Below the pieces are notes generated by a model. The model was given only the letters and a program-made list of their open reading frames with translations, ran no database searches and was not told the origin of the DNA. From an uncultured Brevundimonas sp. (GTDB taxonomy: Bacteria > Pseudomonadota > Alphaproteobacteria > Caulobacterales > Caulobacteraceae), in assembly GCA_946885435.1 (NCBI GenBank), contig CAMPGL010000136.1, positions 1-5,743 of the forward strand: DNA of 5,743 nucleotides, written 5' to 3'. Position 1 is the first letter of the stretch; the number at the start of each line of letters is the position of its first letter. Shown here one piece after another: positions 1-5,301 of the stretch. The translations under genes and the position numbers were made by a program.

Positions 1-270
1 GGGCAGGGGCTCGGCCGTCGTCGTCTCGGTTTGGGTCAAGCGGGCCGTTCGAATGTTTCGCGGGCGGACATCAAGCCTCTAATGCGCAAGCGGGCAAGGC
101 GGCGCCCCATTTGCAGCGTCCAACGCGCAACCGTGGCCGTTGGGACACTCCGGCTTGTTAATCTTATGGTCGAATCCGGTGCGGCATATTGTTGCTCCAG
201 GCCCTGATTTCCGCCTGTTTTGGTATCAAGGCATGGAAAAGATTGAGTTTCGCCTATCTGGCGCTCGAAC

Positions 271-299
271 TTTTCACCGGCGACGCGACAGGGTATAGC
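271..299 (+). promoter_or_regulatory. Candidate promoter for the M23 peptidase gene
   Basis: TTTTCA (271-276) and TATAGC (294-299) are separated by 17 nt. Each matches the vegetative -35 (TTGACA) and -10 (TATAAT) consensus at four of six positions. The pair lies about 75 nt before the ATG at 374, on the correct strand and in the AT-richer part of the gap. This is pattern matching only, and in a 373-nt gap such a match could arise by chance. Confidence 0.3.
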
Positions 300-333
300 G
301 CCGCTTGAGTTCTTTTGGGCCGTGGGTGTGGCC

Positions 334-354
334 CGGCGCCTCTTGACGGCGCCG
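334..354 (+). other. Inverted repeat (7-bp hairpin) in the M23 gene leader
   Basis: CGGCGCC (334-340) and GGCGCCG (348-354) are perfect inverted repeats around a 7-nt loop, TCTTGAC. The hairpin ends about 20 nt before the ATG of the peptidase gene and would be in its 5' untranslated region if transcription starts near 305. No T-run follows, so it does not look like an intrinsic terminator. It may influence mRNA stability or initiation, or be a chance product of high GC. Confidence 0.4.
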
Positions 355-373
355 CGAACCGAATGGGGGGCTG

Positions 374-1726
374 ATGGCTCAGTTCGATCCGCGTCGCCAG
401 CCGGTGCGCGTCTCTCCGCATCTCTTCACCGTCTGCGCCGCTGTCGCCGTCGCCGCCCTCGTCTGGCGGGTCTATCAGCCGCTCGAAACCTCCGCCCAGG
501 CCGCCGGGCTCACTCCGGTCCAGCTAGCCCAGCTCGAATCCCAGGCCTATGCCGCCGCCTCCGCGCCGGACGGCCTGACCAATCCCGAAATCATCCCCGT
601 CGAGGTCCGCTCCGGCGAGACCCTCGAACAGGCCGTGCAGCGCACGGGCATCGACGCCAACGAGGCGCGCGCCGTGGTGCGCAGCCTGGCCGAGGGCTTC
701 GACGTCGTGAACATCCGCGCCGGCCTGCGCTTTGACACCGCCGTCGCCCGTCCGCGCTCCGGCCGGGGCGCCGCGCGCCTGATCGGCCTGACGCTGCGCA
801 CCGGTCCCGCCACCCAGCTGACCGTCAGCCGCAACTTCGACGGCGCCCTGCGCGTCCGCGAACTGGCCGAGCAGGTCACCCAGGAGACGACCGTCGCCGC
901 CGGCGAGATCCACGGCTCGCTGCACCAGTCCGCCGTGGCGCTCGGCGCCGACTCCTCGGTGGTGGCCCGCGTGGTCCAGCTGTTCGCCCACCGCCTCGAC
1001 TTCTCGCGGGACATCCGCGCCGGCGATCCCTTCACCATGGTGTTCGAGCGCAGCGTCACCGAGAGCGGCGTCACCGTCGCCACGGGCGAACTGCTCTACG
1101 CCGAGCTGAAGGGCGTGCGCTTCTACCGCTATCAGCCCGCCGGCGCCTCGCAGGCGCAATATTTCGACGAGGACGGCAAGAACATCCGAGGCTTCCTGCT
1201 GCAGACGCCGATCGACGGCGCCCGCATCAGCTCCAACTACGGCATGCGCCGTCACCCGATCGCCGGCTATCGCCGCATGCACCAGGGCATCGACTTCGCG
1301 GCGGGCTACGGCACGCCGGTCGTGGCCGCGGCCGACGGCGTCGTCGTCGAGGCCCGCCGCTGGGGCGGCTATGGCAACTGGGTGCGCATCCGTCACTCGG
1401 ACGGCTGGGAGACCGGCTACGCCCACCTGTCGCGCTTCGGCTCGGGCATCCGCGCCGGTCAGCGCGTGCAGCAGGGCCAGATCGTCGCCTACGTCGGCTC
1501 GACCGGCGCCTCGACCGGCCCGCACCTGCACTACGAGCTCTGGCGCAATGGCCAGCGGGTGAACCCGCGCGGCGCCCGCGTCCCGCAGGGCACCATCCTG
1601 ACCGGCCGCGAACTGGCCGCCTTCCAGGCCCAGCGCGCCCGCATCGACGCCATGATCGCCGAGCGTCAGGGCGGCGGCGTGGTCCAGCAGGCCGCCGTCG
1701 AGGAACTCCGCCCCGCCCAGGGCTGA
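374..1726 (+). CDS. Membrane-anchored M23 (LytM-type) murein endopeptidase
   Basis: This 450-residue protein probably cleaves peptide cross-links in peptidoglycan from the periplasmic side of the inner membrane. Residues about 17-33 form one hydrophobic segment after a basic N-terminus (RRQPVR), which fits a signal anchor. Residues about 75-122 resemble the LysM/OapA-like domain of MepM-type peptidases (VRSGETLEQAV). Residues about 150-260 resemble the Csd3-like second domain. The peptidase M23 domain spans about 280-400. Its zinc and catalytic residues are intact: H303 and D307 in the HxxxD motif, H351 in YAHLS, and H384/H386 in GPHLHYE. An active enzyme is therefore expected, unlike degenerate LytM regulators such as EnvC. 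The C-terminal 45 residues are Gln/Ala/Arg-rich and may be flexible. The ATG follows a G-run (365-370), a weak Shine-Dalgarno sequence, and places the membrane segment correctly. The gene stands alone and converges on the hydrolase gene. The family is near certain; the specific bond cleaved is inferred. Confidence 0.93.
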   Translation: MAQFDPRRQPVRVSPHLFTVCAAVAVAALVWRVYQPLETSAQAAGLTPVQLAQLESQAYAAASAPDGLTNPEIIPVEVRSGETLEQAVQRTGIDANEARAVVRSLAEGFDVVNIRAGLRFDTAVARPRSGRGAARLIGLTLRTGPATQLTVSRNFDGALRVRELAEQVTQETTVAAGEIHGSLHQSAVALGADSSVVARVVQLFAHRLDFSRDIRAGDPFTMVFERSVTESGVTVATGELLYAELKGVRFYRYQPAGASQAQYFDEDGKNIRGFLLQTPIDGARISSNYGMRRHPIAGYRRMHQGIDFAAGYGTPVVAAADGVVVEARRWGGYGNWVRIRHSDGWETGYAHLSRFGSGIRAGQRVQQGQIVAYVGSTGASTGPHLHYELWRNGQRVNPRGARVPQGTILTGRELAAFQAQRARIDAMIAERQGGGVVQQAAVEELRPAQG

Positions 1727-1742
1727 TCCCTATTCCGCCCCC

Positions 1743-1769
1743 CCCGGCGAATGCCGGGGCCCAGATGAC
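1743..1769 (+). repeat. REP-like palindromic repeat, copy 1
   Basis: The core is a perfect hairpin: CCCCGGC (1742-1748), loop GAAT, GCCGGGG (1753-1759), followed by a CCAGAT tail. The 27-nt unit matches the reverse complement of 1826-1852 at 22 of 27 positions, so the two copies face each other across 56 nt. It begins 16 nt after the stop codon of the M23 gene. No T-run follows. As a stable stem just downstream of a gene it could protect mRNA ends or help terminate transcription. Related units of the form CCCGGCGAAAGCCGGGATCCAG are common in proteobacterial intergenic DNA (general knowledge, not searched here). Confidence 0.75.
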
Positions 1770-1825
1770 ATAGCGCTGGCGCTGCTTCAGCTGCCTGCTG
1801 CGCGTCCTTGCCGACCGTCAGCCCT

Positions 1826-1855
1826 ATGATCTGGATCCCGGCTTTCGCCGGGATG
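1826..1855 (-). repeat. REP-like palindromic repeat, copy 2 (inverted)
   Basis: The stem is ATCCCGGC (1835-1842), loop TTTC, GCCGGGAT (1847-1854): eight perfect base pairs. It ends 10 nt downstream, in the direction of transcription, of the stop codon of the minus-strand hydrolase gene. It is the inverted partner of the copy at 1743-1769, so each convergent gene has one stem after its stop codon. Read on the plus strand, this unit translates to the string WIPAFAGMT, a familiar spurious peptide in proteobacterial annotation, which confirms that it is a repeat and not coding. No T-run follows on either strand, so a role as bidirectional terminator is only possible. Confidence 0.8.
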
Positions 1856-1864
1856 ACCGGTAGG

Positions 1865-2617
1865 TCATGGGACCAAACCGCGCGCCTCCGCCACCGTCGC
1901 GATCAGCCGCGCCAGGTCCTGCGGCCGGCTGAGCCTGTGGTCGCCGTCCTTGATCAGGCTGAAGACCACGTCGCGGCCCTCGATCCGCTCAGCCAGCTTC
2001 AGAGCGTGGCTCCACGGCACCGGCTCGTCCTCGGCGCCCTGCAGGATGCGCACCGGCGCGGTGATCGACACCGGCCCGTCCAGCAGGGTCCAGGCCCGCG
2101 CCTCCTCGAAGAAGTCGCGCGTCAGGTCGTGCGTCCCCTCGAAGTCGGTGACGGTGTGAAAACCCTGCTCCAGGATCTCGCGCCGCGCCTCGTCGGTCAG
2201 GGACGGCCACATCAGGGCGTGCGCGAAGTCCGCCGCAGGGGCGATCAGCACCATGGCCCCGATCCGCTCCGGCCGCGCCACGGCCGCCAGGCACGAGACC
2301 CAGCCGCCCATCGACGACCCGACCAGAACCACCGGCCCTTCGATGACCTCGTCGATCAGGGCGATCAGGTCCTCGCGCCAGCGCCCGATCGTCGCCTTGC
2401 GCCACGCTCCGGACGACGTCCCGTGGGCGAAGTGGTCGTAGCGCAGATAGTCCCAGCCCCGCTCTGCGGCGGCCTCGGCCAGGGCCTCGGCCTTGGTTCC
2501 GCCCATGTCCGAGCGCCAGCCGCCGACCCAGACCACGGTGGGCCCATCTCCCGCCACGCGCCGCCAGGCGATGCGCTCCCCGTCGGGTCGCTCGAAGAAG
2601 CCTGAGGTTTCGGTCAC
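1865..2617 (-). CDS. Alpha/beta hydrolase, ABHD10-like serine esterase
   Basis: This 250-residue cytoplasmic protein has no signal peptide and is the usual length for a single-domain alpha/beta hydrolase. The nucleophile elbow GSSMGG places the catalytic serine at S102. The acid is probably D197 in GAEDEPVPW, and the base H227 in DGDHR, so the triad looks complete. The combination of WVGGWRSDMGGTKA near the N-terminus, GSSMGGW, VPW and DHRLS resembles the ABHD10 family, whose mammalian member is a mitochondrial thioesterase and acyl-glucuronide esterase; the bacterial substrate is unknown. The GTG start at 2617 is chosen because GAGGAA lies 7 nt upstream and the family's conserved N-terminal region (RPDGERIAWRR) begins soon after. 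The only nearby ATG (2625-2623) reads Met-Arg-Pro-stop. The gene is divergent from the glycosyltransferase gene by 26 bp and convergent with the M23 gene, so it is probably its own transcription unit. Fold certain, substrate unknown. Confidence 0.9.
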   Translation of the reverse strand: MTETSGFFERPDGERIAWRRVAGDGPTVVWVGGWRSDMGGTKAEALAEAAAERGWDYLRYDHFAHGTSSGAWRKATIGRWREDLIALIDEVIEGPVVLVGSSMGGWVSCLAAVARPERIGAMVLIAPAADFAHALMWPSLTDEARREILEQGFHTVTDFEGTHDLTRDFFEEARAWTLLDGPVSITAPVRILQGAEDEPVPWSHALKLAERIEGRDVVFSLIKDGDHRLSRPQDLARLIATVAEARGLVP

Positions 2618-2624
2618 GGTCGCA

Positions 2625-2630
2625 TTCCTC
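2625..2630 (-). promoter_or_regulatory. Ribosome binding site fixing the GTG start of the hydrolase
   Basis: GAGGAA on the minus strand is 7 nt before the GTG at 2617-2615, an optimal distance. It directly abuts the ATG at 2625-2623, too close for that codon to be used, and that frame stops after three codons. This supports GTG as the true start. Confidence 0.75.
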
Positions 2631-2643
2631 TAAGAGCGGGGCG

Positions 2644-3819
2644 GTGGCGACGCTTCCCCCGAACTTCACCCTGCTGCAAGTGGTCCCGCGCCTGGACGCC
2701 GGCGGCGTCGAGCGGACCACCGTCGACATCAGCCGAGCCGTCGTCGCGGCCGGCGGACGCTCGCTCGTGGCCTCCGAGGGCGGACGGCTGGAGGACGAAC
2801 TGGCCGAAGGCGGCGGCGAACTGATCCGGCTGCCGGTCGCCTCCAAGAACCCGCTGACCATCTGGTCGAACACCGGCCGGCTGAAGCGCCTGATCCGAGC
2901 CGAAGGCGTCAGCCTCGTCCACGTCCGGTCACGCGCCCCGGCCTTCAGCGCGCTCAGGGCCGCGCGCCGCGCGGGCGTGCCCTCGGTCTCCACCTATCAT
3001 GGCGTCTACAACGCCCGCAGCGACCTCAAGCGCTGGTACAATGGGGTGATGACGCGGGCCGACCACGTCATCGCCAACTCCGACTACACCCGCCGCCACG
3101 TGCTCGACGCCTACGACCTGTCGCCCGAGCGGATCACGGCGGTGGCGCGCGGCTCGGACCTGACCCGCTTTGCTCCCGAGGCCGTCTCGCCCGACCGCAT
3201 CGCCGCCGCCCGCGCCGCCTGGGGCGTGGCGCCGGGTGAGCGGCGCGCCCTGTTCCTGCTGGCCGGACGGCTCACGCGCTGGAAGGGCCAGGGGCTGCTG
3301 GTCGAGGCCGTCGAGCGGCTGAAGGCCCAAGACCGCGATGACTTCCTCGTGGTCATGGTCGGGGACGATCAGGGCCGCACCGCCTACCGCGCCGAGCTTG
3401 AGGCCGCCGTCGCCAGGGCCGGCCTCTCGAACTGCGTTCGTCTGGCCGGCCATTTCAGCGACATGCCCGCGGCCTGGATGGCCGCCGACGTGGCCGTCGC
3501 GCCCTCGCTCGAGCCCGAAGCCTTCGGACGCACGGCCGTCGAGCCCCAGCTGATGGGTCGTCCCGTCATCGTCGCCGGCCACGGCGCCCCGCTCGAGACG
3601 GTGCTCGACGGCGAGACCGGCTGGCGTTTCCCGCCGGCCGACGCCGCGGCGCTCGCCGAACGCATGGCTCAGGCCATCGACATCGGGCCCGACGGCCGCG
3701 CCGCCATGGGCCAGGCCGGCATGTGCCGCGCCCGGCGGCTCTATTCCCTCGACGCCATGATCGCGGCCACCTTCGCCGTCTATCGCGACGTGCTGGAGCG
3801 CGCCGCGGGCGCGCGCTAG
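2644..3819 (+). CDS. Glycosyltransferase, GT4 family (GT-B fold)
   Basis: This 391-residue protein should transfer a sugar from a nucleotide-sugar donor to a lipid- or glycan-linked acceptor at the cytoplasmic face of the inner membrane. The N-terminal Rossmann domain opens with LLQVVPRLDAGGVERT (residues about 10-25), with the Gly-Gly loop typical of GT4 enzymes. The C-terminal domain has GRLTRWKG (R209 and K214, donor phosphate contacts) and an EX7E motif, E292 to E300, in EPEAFGRTAVE. Length is normal and no motif is missing. No transmembrane helix is seen. The GTG start is chosen because no other start is in frame upstream and the family's conserved N-terminal strand begins nine residues in; the ribosome binding site (GAGCGGGG, 2634-2641) is weak. 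It begins a same-strand run with the DUF6165 gene (42 nt later) and the GT9 gene, which suggests LPS core or related surface glycan synthesis. The exact sugar and acceptor cannot be read from the sequence. Confidence 0.92.
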   Translation: MATLPPNFTLLQVVPRLDAGGVERTTVDISRAVVAAGGRSLVASEGGRLEDELAEGGGELIRLPVASKNPLTIWSNTGRLKRLIRAEGVSLVHVRSRAPAFSALRAARRAGVPSVSTYHGVYNARSDLKRWYNGVMTRADHVIANSDYTRRHVLDAYDLSPERITAVARGSDLTRFAPEAVSPDRIAAARAAWGVAPGERRALFLLAGRLTRWKGQGLLVEAVERLKAQDRDDFLVVMVGDDQGRTAYRAELEAAVARAGLSNCVRLAGHFSDMPAAWMAADVAVAPSLEPEAFGRTAVEPQLMGRPVIVAGHGAPLETVLDGETGWRFPPADAAALAERMAQAIDIGPDGRAAMGQAGMCRARRLYSLDAMIAATFAVYRDVLERAAGAR

Positions 3820-3861
3820 CCTGTCGTCCGTGTCGGCAAGGCGTCAGGGCGGCGACTGATC

Positions 3862-4239
3862 ATGGAAATCCTCGCGCCCATCTCCGTGGGAGAGCTGATC
3901 GACAAGATCACCATCCTGCGCCTCAAGGCCGAACGGCTGACCGACCCGGCCAAGCTCGCCAATGTCGGCCGGGAGCTGTCGCGGCTGGAGACCCTGGCCC
4001 GGGACCTGCCCCGAACGCCGGAGTTCGAGGACCTCACGGCCCGGCTGCAGGCGCTGAACGCAACGCTCTGGGACATCGAGGACGCCAAGCGCCGACATGA
4101 GCGGGAAGGCCGGTTCGACGCCGACTTCATCGAACTGGCCCGCCAGGTCTACCTCCGCAATGACGAGCGCGCCGCGCTCCGTCGCGCGCTCAGCGTCGCC
4201 GCCGGCTCGGACATCGTCGAAGAAAAGTCCCATGGCTGA
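3862..4239 (+). CDS. DUF6165 family protein, function unknown
   Basis: This 125-residue protein matches, by my recognition of its sequence pattern, the DUF6165 family of small proteins without known function. Visible landmarks are API(S)VGELIDKITIL at residues 5-19, then a charged, mostly helical middle (about 20-80) with LWDIED at 69-74, and a C-terminal FDADFIELARQVYLRNDERA at about 85-104. The pattern of Leu and charged residues suggests a helical bundle or coiled coil. No signal peptide, membrane helix or catalytic motif is seen. The ATG at 3862 is chosen because this family begins directly with the M-x-I-x-API motif; the preceding Shine-Dalgarno match (AGGGCGG) is poor. It lies between two glycosyltransferase genes and overlaps the second by 8 nt, so co-transcription and possibly translational coupling are likely. 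A role as partner or regulator of glycan assembly is my inference from position alone. Confidence 0.85.
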   Translation: MEILAPISVGELIDKITILRLKAERLTDPAKLANVGRELSRLETLARDLPRTPEFEDLTARLQALNATLWDIEDAKRRHEREGRFDADFIELARQVYLRNDERAALRRALSVAAGSDIVEEKSHG

Positions 4240-5230
4240 GCCAGGCCGGGGCCTCTTCATCACCAACACCCGGATCGGGGACACCCTCCTGACGACGGGG
4301 GCGCTCGAGGCGCTGCATCGCCGTCACCCGGAGCTGCGCTTCACCGTCGTCGCCGGGCCGGTGGCCGCGCCCCTGTTCGCCGAGACGCCCTACGTCGAGC
4401 GCGTCATCCCGCTGAGGAAGACGCGCTTCAGCGGGCACTGGCTGCGCCTGTGGCTTCAGCTGATGGGCGTGAACTGGGCGGTCATCGCCGACATGCGAGG
4501 CTCGGGCGTGTCGCGCCTGCTCAGGGCGAGCAAGCATCACATCCGCACCACCACCCGGGACGACCGCCGTCACAAGGCCGAGCAGGCCGCCTCGGTCGTC
4601 CGCGCGCCCGTGGCCGAGGCCCGTCCGGTCGTCCACGTCTCGGACATCACCCGCGTCCGGGTCCGCGCCCGCCTGCCCGAGGGCCAGCTGCTGGCCCTGG
4701 CGCCCGCCGCCAACCGCGTCGGCAAGACCTGGCCGCTTGACCGCTTCGCCGAATATCTCAAGGCCGCCACCGCCCCAGGGGGCGTGCTGGCCGGCTGGTC
4801 CGTGGCCGTCCTCGGCGGACCGGAGGACGCCGCCGCCGCGCGAGGGCTGCAGGCCGCGCTTCCGGACCGGCGAATCCTCAACTTCACCGGCGAGGCCCTG
4901 CTGCCCACCGCCGCCCTGCTGGGCCAGGCGGACCTGTTCGTCGGCAACGATTCCGGCCTGATGCACTTGGCGGCGGCCGTGGAGACGCCGGTGGTGGCCC
5001 TGTTCGGCCCGACGGACGAGCGCCTGTACGGTCCCTGGGGCGTCGACAGCCGGGTGGTGCGCGATCCGGAGGCCCGCTTCGAGTTCGGCGCCACCTCGCG
5101 CACCGTCAGCGAGACCGAATGCCAGATGGGCGGGGTCGCGGTGACCCAGGTTCTGGAGGCCACGGCCGACATCCTTCGGACCTCGCCGCCCCGGCCGCGC
5201 TTGCCAGAAACCGGTGCAAAAGCCATATAG
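4232..5230 (+). CDS. Glycosyltransferase, GT9 family (heptosyltransferase-like)
   Basis: This 332-residue protein belongs to the family of ADP-heptose:LPS heptosyltransferases, cytoplasmic GT-B enzymes that add heptose or a related sugar to the LPS core. The N-terminal motif TRIGDTLLTTGAL (residues 13-25) corresponds to the acceptor-side glycine loop. The C-terminal domain has KTWPLDRFAEYL (165-176), GGPED (195-199), the hallmark DLFVGNDSGLMHLAAA (234-249, with D240, S241, G242 and H245), and ALFGPTDE (256-263). Length is typical. The ATG at 4232 is chosen over the in-frame ATG at 4097: the extra 45 residues would be an out-of-frame reading of the DUF6165 gene, and the conserved first strand (GLFITNTRIGD) starts right after 4232. 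It overlaps the DUF6165 gene by 8 nt, with a weak GAAGAAAAG upstream, so coupled translation is likely. The family is secure. Whether the donor is ADP-heptose or another sugar cannot be decided here, because Caulobacterales core structures vary. Confidence 0.93.
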   Translation: MAEPGRGLFITNTRIGDTLLTTGALEALHRRHPELRFTVVAGPVAAPLFAETPYVERVIPLRKTRFSGHWLRLWLQLMGVNWAVIADMRGSGVSRLLRASKHHIRTTTRDDRRHKAEQAASVVRAPVAEARPVVHVSDITRVRVRARLPEGQLLALAPAANRVGKTWPLDRFAEYLKAATAPGGVLAGWSVAVLGGPEDAAAARGLQAALPDRRILNFTGEALLPTAALLGQADLFVGNDSGLMHLAAAVETPVVALFGPTDERLYGPWGVDSRVVRDPEARFEFGATSRTVSETECQMGGVAVTQVLEATADILRTSPPRPRLPETGAKAI

Positions 5231-5231
5231 A
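5201..5231 (+). promoter_or_regulatory. Candidate promoter for infC inside the end of the GT9 gene
   Basis: TTGCCA (5201-5206) and TATAGA (5226-5231) match the -35 and -10 consensus at four or more of six positions each, with a 19-nt spacer, longer than the optimal 17. The TAG stop codon of the GT9 gene (5228-5230) lies inside the proposed -10 box. The stretch 5207-5231 is also AT-richer than its surroundings. Transcription would start near 5238-5240 and give infC a leader of about 60 nt. A separate promoter makes sense for an essential translation gene after envelope genes, but this is unproven. Confidence 0.42.
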
Positions 5232-5288
5232 CAGGCTTGCGGAACGCTCCGGCGCGCCGGTGTGACCGCATGCGAACTCAACGGCTCC

Positions 5289-5294
5289 AGGAGA
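5289..5294 (+). promoter_or_regulatory. Ribosome binding site pointing to the ATT start of infC
   Basis: AGGAGA is the best Shine-Dalgarno match in this part of the window. It ends 7 nt before the ATT at 5302 and 19 nt before the ATG at 5314, so it serves the ATT well and the ATG poorly. It therefore decides the choice of start codon. Confidence 0.7.
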
Positions 5295-5301
5295 CCAGCC
5301 T

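Larger units (their letters stand above)
1..373. other. Intergenic region upstream of the M23 peptidase gene
   Basis: I find no convincing gene in these 373 bases. Forward reading frames from the left edge all meet stops (for example TGA near 205 and TAA near 160), and their translations do not look like protein. Positions about 148-300 are visibly richer in A and T than the rest of the window, as expected of a promoter region. One GAATC, matching the GANTC target of the alphaproteobacterial methylase CcrM, lies at 172-176, but such sites also occur inside genes here, so it is weak evidence of cell-cycle control. A 21-codon ATG frame at 233-298 lacks a usable ribosome binding site. On the minus strand, 38 to 1 could be the first codons of a gene reading off the left edge, but this is unproven. 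Confidence 0.7.

Noticed and set aside
158..172. GTTAATC considered as a CtrA binding site
   Set aside because: Only one TTAA half-site is present; the second TTAA expected after 7 nt is GTCG.
233..298. 21-codon ATG frame (MEKIEF...) upstream of the M23 gene
   Set aside because: No ribosome binding site at a usable distance, no recognisable peptide, and its end overlaps the candidate promoter.
322..735. 137-codon plus-strand frame overlapping the start of the M23 gene
   Set aside because: It is Arg/Ala/Gly/Pro-rich and out of frame with a well-supported gene.
524..1531. 335-codon open frame on the minus strand, antisense to the M23 gene, with a second one at 547-1083
   Set aside because: It is a shadow of high-GC coding sequence: low-complexity Ala/Gly/Arg/Asp-rich translation, no recognisable domain, and the opposite strand encodes an intact M23 enzyme.
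1808..2605. 265-codon plus-strand frame opposite the hydrolase, starting in the palindromic repeat
   Set aside because: Its N-terminus contains WIPAFAGMT, the known translation artefact of this repeat type, and the rest is antisense to the hydrolase.
2614..2625. Met-Arg-Pro-stop mini-frame whose TGA overlaps the hydrolase GTG
   Set aside because: Its ATG directly abuts the Shine-Dalgarno sequence, leaving no room for initiation; GTG at 2617 is correctly spaced instead.
1989..2993. 334-codon minus-strand frame spanning the hydrolase and the start of the GT4 gene
   Set aside because: It crosses two genes of opposite direction out of frame and reads as Arg/Gly/Ala-rich noise; both real genes have complete motifs.
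4097..4231. 45-residue N-terminal extension of the GT9 protein from an upstream in-frame ATG
   Set aside because: It would be an out-of-frame reading of DUF6165, rich in Ser/Ala/Arg; the GT9 fold begins immediately after the ATG at 4232.
4190..5281. 363-codon minus-strand frame antisense to the GT9 gene, and the nested frame at 4570-5271
   Set aside because: They are long only because of high GC. Gly/Arg/Ala/Gln-rich translation without motifs, opposite a complete GT9 protein.
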